DNA of 5,422 nucleotides from Flavobacterium sp. (GTDB taxonomy: Bacteria; Bacteroidota; Bacteroidia; Flavobacteriales; Flavobacteriaceae), in NCBI GenBank assembly GCA_030682755.1, contig JAUXNR010000089.1:1-5422 (forward strand), given 5' to 3'. The position numbers and the translations under genes were made by a program. Each line of letters starts with the position of its first letter. Position 1 is the stretch's first letter. Shown in pieces: positions 1 to 5,422 of the stretch. Under the pieces are notes generated by a model. The model was not told the DNA's origin, searched no databases, and was given only the letters and a program-made list of their open reading frames with translations.

Positions 1-242
1 ACTTTTACACATTTTTGTTTAACATCCAAAATTTGAAATTCAGTTTTTGGGTGATAAACATTTGTTATGCTTTAGTAGTAGTAATGATGTTGATTTTTTC
101 TAAGAATGAGTACTTGCAGTTCGGATTAGATAAATTCCCCACCTATTTAATTTCATGGTGTATTTTTATGAGCTTGGCTTTTAATTTGTCTATCAACCGA
201 GAAGAATTTTTATTGATAACCAATCGATTTAAAACCAATTGA
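1..242 (+). CDS. 3' end of a small membrane protein gene, unidentified (5' truncated)
   Basis: The frame whose first complete codon is at position 3 stays open from the window edge to a TGA at 240-242, so this is probably the C-terminal end of a gene that starts outside the window. The only in-window start of a near full-length ORF would be a TTG at 15, which is weak. The visible ~80 residues hold two hydrophobic stretches, one encoded at about 39-98 (aromatic, then rich in Val, Met, Leu and Ile) and one at about 138-194 (starting at a Pro-Thr-Tyr). Each is long enough for a membrane helix. They are joined by a short polar loop, and a polar tail ending in Lys-Thr-Asn follows. I do not recognise the family and propose no function. 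It converges on the peptidase gene with a 43-bp gap in which I see no clear terminator hairpin. A stand-alone small protein starting at TTG 15 is a less likely alternative. Confidence 0.5.
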   Translation, partial: FYTFLFNIQNLKFSFWVINICYALVVVMMLIFSKNEYLQFGLDKFPTYLISWCIFMSLAFNLSINREEFLLITNRFKTN

Positions 243-285
243 TATTGAGAAATAAAGTTAGAAAAGTTGAGATATTAAAATCAAA

Positions 286-1131
286 TTAATTGAAAACTTC
301 TTCTTTCACTCCATCAAAACTTGCATAAACCATACTCGGATGAGAATCCAGATGATATATATATCCTTTTTTATCGATAGCGATGGCTCCGGCAAAACCA
401 TCAAAAGGTTTGAGTTCGTTGAATGTTTTTTCAAATGCAGCTTCGAGAGAAAATCCATCTGTTACACGCGTTACAATTTTGGTTGCTACAGCTCCACTAA
501 CAATATCTTCGCCCACTCCTGTTAAACTAACGCCACAAAATTCATTAGCATAATTTCCGGCTACGGTAGCAGAATCTGAAATACGACCCGGTATTTCAAA
601 CCCTTTTCCTCCGGTTGAAGTAGCTACAGCAATTTTTCCATTGTCATCTAAAGCAACACACCCCACAGTTCCGGTTCCAGTTGCTTTTACTTTAGCTTCA
701 TACTCCGCTCTGCGTTGTTGTGTCTCTGTTGAAAATGATTCGAAACCCTGTTTTCTGGCAAAGTTTGTTGCTCCGCTTCCTCCTAAAATTCTATCGTCAA
801 CATTCATTAAAACTTTGGCTACTTGAATGGGATTCTTTACGTCTTCAATATTAATCACACCACTCATTTTCATAGTTGTTCCATCCATCAAAGCGGCACT
901 CATTCTAATCTTTCCATCACTTTGAATTTGAGAACCAATTCCGGCATTGAATAATTCATCATCTTCTAAAAGTGAAACAGCATAAACAACCGTTTCTAAC
1001 GCAGAATGCGTTCTAAGATAATGATATGATTCCTTAACAATCCGCAACAAAGCTTCTTGTTTCGCCATCTTAGTTTCTAAATTCGTAGCTGACTCTGAGA
1101 AAAAGCCTCCGTGGATGATTATTTTAGACAT
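286..1131 (-). CDS. iaaA: Isoaspartyl peptidase / type 2 L-asparaginase (Ntn-hydrolase), likely beta-Asp-Arg dipeptidase
   Basis: This 281-residue protein is a plant-type asparaginase of the Ntn-hydrolase fold. Enzymes of this family cut themselves before a catalytic Thr and then hydrolyse beta-aspartyl dipeptides or asparagine. The maturation site is the GTVG motif, with the predicted nucleophile at Thr155, which would give an alpha chain of about 154 residues and a beta chain of about 127. Other matches to the E. coli enzyme EcAIII are TSTGG at 171-175 (second Thr at 173), PGRxxDS with Arg183 and Asp186 for the substrate alpha groups, and TGxGE at 204-208 for the oxyanion side. An N-terminal HGG (7-9) and NAGIGS (62-67) are also present. 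Two normally conserved spots differ: HGG is followed by FF rather than AG, and the usual E-x-D-A before MDG reads RMSAALMDG. No signal peptide is seen, so it should be cytoplasmic. It lies 92 bp downstream of cphB on the same strand, so the expected job is the final split of beta-Asp-Arg from cyanophycin. Substrate preference is inferred from context. Confidence 0.93.
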   Translation of the reverse strand: MSKIIIHGGFFSESATNLETKMAKQEALLRIVKESYHYLRTHSALETVVYAVSLLEDDELFNAGIGSQIQSDGKIRMSAALMDGTTMKMSGVINIEDVKNPIQVAKVLMNVDDRILGGSGATNFARKQGFESFSTETQQRRAEYEAKVKATGTGTVGCVALDDNGKIAVATSTGGKGFEIPGRISDSATVAGNYANEFCGVSLTGVGEDIVSGAVATKIVTRVTDGFSLEAAFEKTFNELKPFDGFAGAIAIDKKGYIYHLDSHPSMVYASFDGVKEEVFN

Positions 1132-1223
1132 ATTATAAAATTAAGAAGGAACACAGCTTGAAGAAATTATTAAAATTATAAAAATCTCTCTAATCCGTAT
1201 TTCAAAAAATTTAAAAAATAAGA

Positions 1224-2096
1224 TTAAATATATTGTGAAGATTGAATATGCATTTTATACGTTTCTAAATCGAAAGTATCGTGCATACTCATTACATGTG
1301 TCACTAAATGATTGATAGAAATTGGTTGTCCTAATTCAACTTGGGTTAGATTTGTATCTTTTATTTCTCTACCGTCAACCAAAATAACTAAACCGGAGCC
1401 AATAGCCTCCATTTTTGTGTTGTTTGTGATTAAGAGACCTGTATCTTCACCCAATCCTATTCCTAATACTTTCGGATTTCCGACTACAGCTTGAAAAAGC
1501 CTACCTATTCTGCCCCGTTGCACAAAATGGGTATCTATGATTACATCATCAATCAAACCTAAACCGCTGGTTATTTTCACTTCCCCTTTTAATAATGCTT
1601 CGTGACTACTTCCTTGATAAATCATATTATTTGACGCAGCTGCAGCTCCGGCAGAAGTTCCTGCATAAATAAAATCTTCATTTTTATATTTATTCAAAAT
1701 AATATCATGGAATTTTGTGCCTCCTAAAATGGATGACAATCGCAATTGATCTCCACCGGTAAACATAACAACATCAGCAGCAATTAAACGATCTAAAACT
1801 TCTTTTTCACCGGCTTGTTCTCTTTTTTCAATATACAGAACGTCAACATTAGTAGCGTTTAAATATCGAAATGCTTTAGCATATTCCGGACCAACTTCAC
1901 GAGGAATATTAGAAGCCGTAGTTATAACTTCTATTCTTGATTTTTCTTTGTATTTTGATTCTTCAATGATTCGTTTTAATATCCCTTTTTCAAAGAAATT
2001 CATATTCTTTGAAACATCTTTATCAAAACTAGATTCTGTAAAACTTCCTTTGTCTACAGCTCCTCCTATAATTATTAATTTTCCTCTACTATTCAT
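1224..2096 (-). CDS. cphB: Cyanophycinase, intracellular (CphB type)
   Basis: This 290-residue serine exopeptidase (family S51) degrades cyanophycin to beta-Asp-Arg dipeptides. The nucleophile elbow GTSAGA gives Ser148, the DTHFVQRGRIGR segment gives His190, and GLGEDTG gives Glu217. These align with Ser132, His174 and Glu201 of Synechocystis CphB at a constant offset of 16 (residue numbers recalled from the published structure). Pocket residues also fit that offset: Gln117 in FTGGDQLRL, Asp188, Arg194, Arg196 and Arg199. The one change is Thr189 where Synechocystis has Gln173. The N-terminus reads MNSRGKLIIIGGAVDKG, with the glycine-rich turn of the family right at the start and no signal peptide. 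It is therefore the intracellular reserve-mobilising form rather than secreted CphE. The length is normal for the family. The gene is divergent from cphA across 308 bp, and iaaA follows 92 bp downstream, probably in one transcript. The start ATG is supported by the conserved N-terminus; no Shine-Dalgarno sequence is visible. Confidence 0.96.
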   Translation of the reverse strand: MNSRGKLIIIGGAVDKGSFTESSFDKDVSKNMNFFEKGILKRIIEESKYKEKSRIEVITTASNIPREVGPEYAKAFRYLNATNVDVLYIEKREQAGEKEVLDRLIAADVVMFTGGDQLRLSSILGGTKFHDIILNKYKNEDFIYAGTSAGAAAASNNMIYQGSSHEALLKGEVKITSGLGLIDDVIIDTHFVQRGRIGRLFQAVVGNPKVLGIGLGEDTGLLITNNTKMEAIGSGLVILVDGREIKDTNLTQVELGQPISINHLVTHVMSMHDTFDLETYKMHIQSSQYI

Positions 2097-2166
2097 TTGG
2101 TAAAAATAACAAAAACTTAAAACTAACCAATGGATTTTGAATGTGATTTAGTTCTAGTATATTTTT

Positions 2167-2185
2167 TTCTACAACAAATGTAGAA
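2167..2185. promoter_or_regulatory. Perfect 7-bp palindrome over the cphB promoter, candidate operator
   Basis: The sequence TTCTACA-ACAAA-TGTAGAA is a perfect inverted repeat with 7-bp arms (2167-2173 and 2179-2185) and a 5-bp centre. It overlaps the whole -7 element of the predicted cphB promoter (2175-2182) and the expected transcription start near 2169. A protein bound here would block cphB-iaaA transcription. The 19-bp size suits a dimeric helix-turn-helix regulator, but I do not recognise the motif and no regulator gene is in the window. Confidence 0.4.
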
Positions 2186-2206
2186 TCTTGCTGAACCCTT
2201 ATCAAT
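2175..2206 (-). promoter_or_regulatory. Predicted Bacteroidota-type promoter for cphB-iaaA
   Basis: Read on the - strand, this is ATTG (2206-2203), a 20-nt spacer, then TACATTTG (2182-2175). The second box is an exact match to the -7 consensus TAnnTTTG. The first has the TTG core of the -33 element with one mismatch to TTTG. The spacing lies within the range known for Flavobacterium promoters. Transcription would start near 2169, leaving a leader of about 70 nt before the cphB ATG. Confidence 0.5.
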
Positions 2207-2296
2207 ACTGCTTCGCACAAGCAAAAATTTTAATTATACTTTAAAAATCTGAAAATCAATTCATTTTTTAAATTTTTCCCATCTAAAAGAATAAAT

Positions 2297-2327
2297 TTTG
2301 ACAAACCAATCAAAAAAACTATTTTAG
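2297..2327 (+). promoter_or_regulatory. Predicted Bacteroidota-type promoter for cphA
   Basis: TTTG at 2297-2300 is an exact -33 element. After 19 nt comes TATTTTAG at 2320-2327, which matches the -7 consensus TAnnTTTG except for the third base of the TTTG core. The spacing is ideal. Transcription would begin near 2333, giving a leader of about 70 nt before the cphA ATG at 2405. Because the region is so AT-rich, a chance match cannot be excluded. Confidence 0.42.
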
Positions 2328-2404
2328 TAAAGCAAATATTCCTTATTTTTAACAAATTCATTACACAATACAAAACTTTATTCAACCAATCAATTTTCTG
2401 ATTT

Positions 2405-5029
2405 ATGAAAATATTAAAAATTCAAGCTCTTCGAGGTCCGAATCTTTGGAGCATTCAACGCAAAAAACTCATTCAAATGCGTCTCGATTTAGAAGAGATG
2501 GAACAATATCCTACAAACAAAATTGACGGATTTAGAGAACGTTTGGAAGCTATGTTTCCCACAATGATAGAACATCGATGTTCTGAGGGAGTTCGAGGCG
2601 GTTTTTTTATGCGAATTGAGAGAGGCACCTGGATGGGTCATGTGATTGAACATATTGCCTTAGAAATTCAAACCCTTGCGGGAATGGAAACCGGATTTGG
2701 CCGAACACGTGAGACAAAAACGCCAGGAGTATATAATGTTGTTTTTAGTTATACTGAAGAAAATGTTGGTCTGTTTGCCGCAGAGAGTTCTGTAAGAATT
2801 GCAGAAGCTTTAATTGCTGGTACCGATTATGATTTGGAAGCTGACATTCAAAAAATGAGAGAAATACGTGAACGTGTTCGTTTGGGTCCTTCAACAGGAA
2901 GTATTGTTGAAGAAGCTGTAGCCAGAGACATTCCTTGGATTAGATTGGGCACAAATTCGTTGGTACAATTGGGTTACGGAGTAAATCAAATGCGATTTCA
3001 AGCCACAATTACTTGCAAAACAAGTAATATTGCGGTGGATATTGCCTGCAATAAAGAAGAAACCAAACGAATGTTGGAAATGGCTTCAATTCCAGTAGCC
3101 AGTGGTTCAATTTGTGTTGACGAAGAAGATTTAGAACATACCATCAAAAAAATAGGTTATCCTATTGTTATTAAACCCTTAGACGGAAATCACGGAAAAG
3201 GAGCTTCCATTAATGTTGTAACATGGGAAGATGCCAAAGAAGGTTTGGCTTATGCTAAAAAATACAGCAGAAGAGTCATTGTAGAAAAATTCATTACAGG
3301 TTTCGATTTTAGAGTATTAGTAATTGACAATAAATTAGTTGCTGCAGCAAAAAGAGTTCCTGCTCATGTATTAGGTGATGGTAAAAGTACAATTCAAGAA
3401 TTAATTGACATCACCAATCAAGATCCAAGACGTGGTTATGGTCATGAAAATGTATTAACCGAAATCACGGTTGATCGCGACACTACAGATTTATTAGAGA
3501 AGCTAGGATATTCCTTAGATACTGTTCCAAACAACGGAGAGACTGTTTATTTGAAATCTACGGCTAATTTAAGTACAGGAGGCACTTCCGTTGATGTAAC
3601 AGACATGATGCATCCGGAAAATATTTTCTTAGCAGAACGCATTGCAAGAGTTATAGGATTGGATGTTTGCGGAATAGACATCATGGCAGAAAACCTAACA
3701 CAACCTTTAAAAGAAAATGGTGGAGTAATTTTAGAGGTCAATGCAGCTCCGGGATTCCGAATGCATTTGGCACCATCAGAAGGATTGCCCAGAAACGTTG
3801 CCGCTCCGGTAATTGACATGTTATATCCTCCGGGAAAACCAAGTAGAATTCCAATTGTTGCCATAACAGGTACAAACGGAAAAACCACCACTACCCGATT
3901 GATGGCTCATATTGTTAAAAACAATGGTTATCGTGTGGGTTTTACCACATCTGATGGTATTTACATACAAAATCACATGTTGGAAAAAGGTGATACAACC
4001 GGTCCACTCAGTGCCGAATATATTTTAAAAGATCCTACTGTTGAATTTGCTGTTTTAGAAACTGCAAGAGGTGGTATTTTGAGAGCAGGATTAGGATTTA
4101 GCCGATGTGATATTGCGATAATTACTAACATCCGTGAAGACCATTTGGGGTTGAATGATATTGACACTTTAGATGATTTAGCCCGAGTAAAAAGTGTGGT
4201 TGTCAGAAGTGTCAAAAAAGACGGTTGGGCAATTTTGAATGCCGAAGACGATCAATGTTTAAGAATAGTGAACGATTTGAGTTGTAATATTGCATATTTC
4301 TCTATGGATGAAGAAAATCCGGTTGCAAAAAAACTCAGTAAAGAAGGAAAAATTGTAGCCGTTTATGAAAACGGTTTTATTACCATAAAAAAAGGTGATT
4401 GGAAAATCAGGGTTGAAAAAGCCTTACACATTCCGTTAACCCTAGGTGGTAAAGCGAAATTCATGATTCAAAATGTTTTGGCGGCAACTTTGGCCAGTTA
4501 TTTATATGGTTTTAAAACTGAAGACATCAGTTTATCATTACAAACCTTTATTCCGAGTGTGGCACAAACTCCGGGCAGAATGAATATTTTTGAATTCAAG
4601 CGATTCAAAGTTATGATTGATTTTGCACATAATCCGGCCGGATATTCAGCCATTGAGGATTTATTAAACAATATTGAAGCTACCAGAAAAATAGGAATTA
4701 TTGCAGGAGTTGGCGACAGAAGAGATGAAGACATTCGTGACTGTGCAGAAATTGCTGCCAGAATGTTTGACCACATCATAATTCGTCAGGAGAAACATTT
4801 GAGAGGCCGTACTGAACAGGAAATTATTGATTTAATTTTAGAAGGCATTCAAAAAGCGAATCGTCCGGTTACGTATGAAATTATTCCAAAAGAGATTGAA
4901 GCTATTAAGCACGCCATTAATATTGCAGACGAAGGTACTTTTATTACTGCTTTAAGTGATGTGGTAACCAATGCCATTGAAATTGTTCAGGAATATTTGG
5001 ATAAGGAGAATGAGGAGAATTTGAGTTGA
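2405..5029 (+). CDS. cphA: Cyanophycin synthetase (CphA1 type)
   Basis: This 874-residue cytoplasmic enzyme builds cyanophycin by alternately adding Asp to the backbone and Arg to its side-chain carboxylate, each step using ATP. Its length matches CphA1 (about 870-900). The N domain (about 1-160) carries the family signature GTWMGHVIEHIALEIQTLAG, including an HxxEH motif (His79, Glu82, His83). The ATP-grasp domain (about 165-475) has the flexible loop DGNHGKG (260-266) and the metal-binding EVNAAPGFRMH (444-454). The Mur-ligase-like domain (about 480-874) has P-loop GTNGKTTTT (489-497), ETARGGILR (552-560), TNIREDHLG (574-582), PGRMN (723-727), DFAHNPAGY (739-747) and GDRRDED (770-776). Both ATP sites look intact, which favours CphA1 over the dipeptide-polymerising CphA2. 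The ATG at 2405 gives the conserved start MKILKIQALRGPN; no Shine-Dalgarno sequence is seen, as is usual in Bacteroidota. It is divergent from cphB-iaaA, and a lipoprotein gene follows after 36 bp. Confidence 0.98.
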   Translation: MKILKIQALRGPNLWSIQRKKLIQMRLDLEEMEQYPTNKIDGFRERLEAMFPTMIEHRCSEGVRGGFFMRIERGTWMGHVIEHIALEIQTLAGMETGFGRTRETKTPGVYNVVFSYTEENVGLFAAESSVRIAEALIAGTDYDLEADIQKMREIRERVRLGPSTGSIVEEAVARDIPWIRLGTNSLVQLGYGVNQMRFQATITCKTSNIAVDIACNKEETKRMLEMASIPVASGSICVDEEDLEHTIKKIGYPIVIKPLDGNHGKGASINVVTWEDAKEGLAYAKKYSRRVIVEKFITGFDFRVLVIDNKLVAAAKRVPAHVLGDGKSTIQELIDITNQDPRRGYGHENVLTEITVDRDTTDLLEKLGYSLDTVPNNGETVYLKSTANLSTGGTSVDVTDMMHPENIFLAERIARVIGLDVCGIDIMAENLTQPLKENGGVILEVNAAPGFRMHLAPSEGLPRNVAAPVIDMLYPPGKPSRIPIVAITGTNGKTTTTRLMAHIVKNNGYRVGFTTSDGIYIQNHMLEKGDTTGPLSAEYILKDPTVEFAVLETARGGILRAGLGFSRCDIAIITNIREDHLGLNDIDTLDDLARVKSVVVRSVKKDGWAILNAEDDQCLRIVNDLSCNIAYFSMDEENPVAKKLSKEGKIVAVYENGFITIKKGDWKIRVEKALHIPLTLGGKAKFMIQNVLAATLASYLYGFKTEDISLSLQTFIPSVAQTPGRMNIFEFKRFKVMIDFAHNPAGYSAIEDLLNNIEATRKIGIIAGVGDRRDEDIRDCAEIAARMFDHIIIRQEKHLRGRTEQEIIDLILEGIQKANRPVTYEIIPKEIEAIKHAINIADEGTFITALSDVVTNAIEIVQEYLDKENEENLS

Positions 5030-5031
5030 TT

Positions 5032-5084
5032 TGATAATTATTTTTAATATTAACCAACATCACGAATGAAAAGAATAATTATCA
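5032..5084. repeat. 11-bp inverted repeat across the cphA / lipoprotein junction
   Basis: TGATAATTATT at 5032-5042 is the exact reverse complement of AATAATTATCA at 5074-5084, separated by 31 nt. The left arm begins just after the cphA stop, and the right arm lies in the first codons of the lipoprotein gene, so the ATG at 5066 falls in the loop. The arms contain only one G-C pair and there is no following U-run, so this is a poor intrinsic terminator. It could be a chance product of AT-rich sequence and Ile-rich codons. Confidence 0.3.
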
Positions 5085-5422
5085 TTTCAATAATAATCAT
5101 GAACCTAGTTAATCTATTTGGTTGTAATGCTCAAAATGAAAATGACCCTTATTGGATATTTGACAAAAGTGAACATTTTCGCCCTAAACTTAATAAGGGC
5201 GAATTCTATAAATTAAGTGGATTTGATTTTGGCTGGTTTGTTCTTGAACCAATATCCAATTTTGTTGCGAATAAAGAACTCGAAACTGAACGTGGAAAAT
5301 CTTTATCCTATGGACAAAAAGCACTTTACTATTGGTGGTATTTAGATGCTCAAGTTACTAATGGTGGATTTGTACAATTCTACTTCAACGGTTATGGAAA
5401 ATATGTTCCAACATTAATTAAA
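5066..5422 (+). CDS. Lipoprotein with DMP19/DUF4375-like domain (3' truncated)
   Basis: The frame is open for 119 codons to the window end, so the C-terminus is missing. The N-terminus is a typical lipoprotein signal: MKR, then an Ile-rich hydrophobic core, then the lipobox Leu-Phe-Gly-Cys with the predicted lipidated Cys at residue 20. After a polar linker and a segment of about 50 residues, residues 80-119 read like the start of a DMP19 (DUF4375, Pfam PF14300) domain: an LSYGQKALYYWWYLDAQV helix followed by the hallmark NGGFxQFxxN (Asn99 to Asn108). The founding member, from Neisseria, is an acidic DNA-mimic protein that binds a regulator, but most family members have no known role. An envelope-anchored version is unlikely to mimic DNA in the cytoplasm. 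It starts 36 bp after cphA on the same strand, so read-through is possible; I see no good promoter in the gap. A functional link with cyanophycin is not supported by the sequence. Confidence 0.75.
   Translation, partial: MKRIIIISIIIMNLVNLFGCNAQNENDPYWIFDKSEHFRPKLNKGEFYKLSGFDFGWFVLEPISNFVANKELETERGKSLSYGQKALYYWWYLDAQVTNGGFVQFYFNGYGKYVPTLIK

Larger units (their letters stand above)
2097..2404. other. Divergent cphB/cphA intergenic control region
   Basis: This 308-bp stretch separates the two divergent starts and is very AT-rich. I see no ORF of substance and no tRNA or recognisable riboswitch in it. It holds one candidate promoter for each direction (2175-2206 on the - strand, 2297-2327 on the + strand), a palindrome at 2167-2185, and a 10-nt direct repeat AACCAATCAA at 2304-2313 and 2384-2393, exactly 80 bp apart. 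A shorter relative, AACCAAT, lies at 2125-2131. The first repeat copy sits in the spacer of the cphA promoter and the second just before the cphA start. The two promoters leave leaders of roughly 70 nt on each side. All regulatory roles here are inferences from sequence alone. Confidence 0.6.

Noticed and set aside
243..285. Bidirectional terminator between the converging membrane-protein and peptidase genes
   Set aside because: I found only 4-bp arms (for example TCAA/TTGA at 281-293), with no stable stem or U-run.
340..826. Two 61-codon open frames on the + strand (340-525 and 641-826)
   Set aside because: They lie antisense inside the well-supported peptidase gene, show no family features and have Cys/Phe/Ser-rich shadow-like composition.
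1132..1223. Possible separate promoter for the peptidase in the gap after cphB
   Set aside because: A TTTG (1206-1203 on the - strand) and TATAAT/TAATTTTA-like sequences exist, but the spacing to the latter is about 24 nt and the -7 box is imperfect. In such AT-rich DNA this is weak, so co-transcription with cphB is the simpler reading.
1312..1494. 60-codon open frame on the + strand
   Set aside because: It is antisense to cphB, which has intact catalytic motifs across this stretch, so it is a shadow.
2240..2272. TTTAAAAA / TTTTTAAA inverted repeat with a 17-nt loop
   Set aside because: It is pure A/T low-complexity sequence without a G-C stem, so it is neither a convincing terminator nor an operator.
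3547..4779. Three open frames of 80-114 codons on the - strand
   Set aside because: All lie inside cphA, opposite conserved ATP-grasp and Mur-ligase motifs, and show no recognisable domain.

Overview
The window looks like chromosomal DNA from a Bacteroidota bacterium, most likely a Flavobacterium-like member of the Flavobacteriaceae. The reasons are the AT-rich base composition, starts without Shine-Dalgarno sequences, promoter-like TTTG/TAnnTTTG elements typical of the phylum, and proteins that resemble flavobacterial family members. The taxonomic call is an inference from these features.

Layout: (1) 1-242, the 3' end of an unidentified small membrane protein gene on the + strand. (2) 286-1131, an isoaspartyl peptidase/type 2 L-asparaginase on the - strand. 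(3) 1224-2096, an intracellular cyanophycinase (cphB) on the - strand, upstream of the peptidase and probably co-transcribed with it. (4) 2097-2404, a 308-bp AT-rich divergent intergenic region with one plausible Bacteroidota-type promoter facing each way and a perfect palindrome on the cphB promoter. (5) 2405-5029, a full-length cyanophycin synthetase (cphA) on the + strand. (6) 5066-5422, the 5' part of a + strand lipoprotein gene with the start of a DMP19/DUF4375-like domain, cut by the window end.

The core is a compact, complete cyanophycin module. CphA uses ATP to polymerise aspartate and arginine into multi-L-arginyl-poly-L-aspartate, a nitrogen and carbon reserve. CphB cuts the polymer into beta-Asp-Arg dipeptides. 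The isoaspartyl peptidase splits these into free Asp and Arg. The synthetic gene faces away from the two degradative genes, an arrangement suited to opposite control from the shared intergenic region. All catalytic motifs I could check are present in the three enzymes, so the pathway appears functional. The enzymes themselves are known families. The less ordinary points are the heterotrophic Bacteroidota setting, the divergent control region with its palindrome, sequence peculiarities in the peptidase and cyanophycinase, and the DMP19-like lipoprotein next door. I did not find a clearly unprecedented system, RNA genes, mobile elements or CRISPR arrays.
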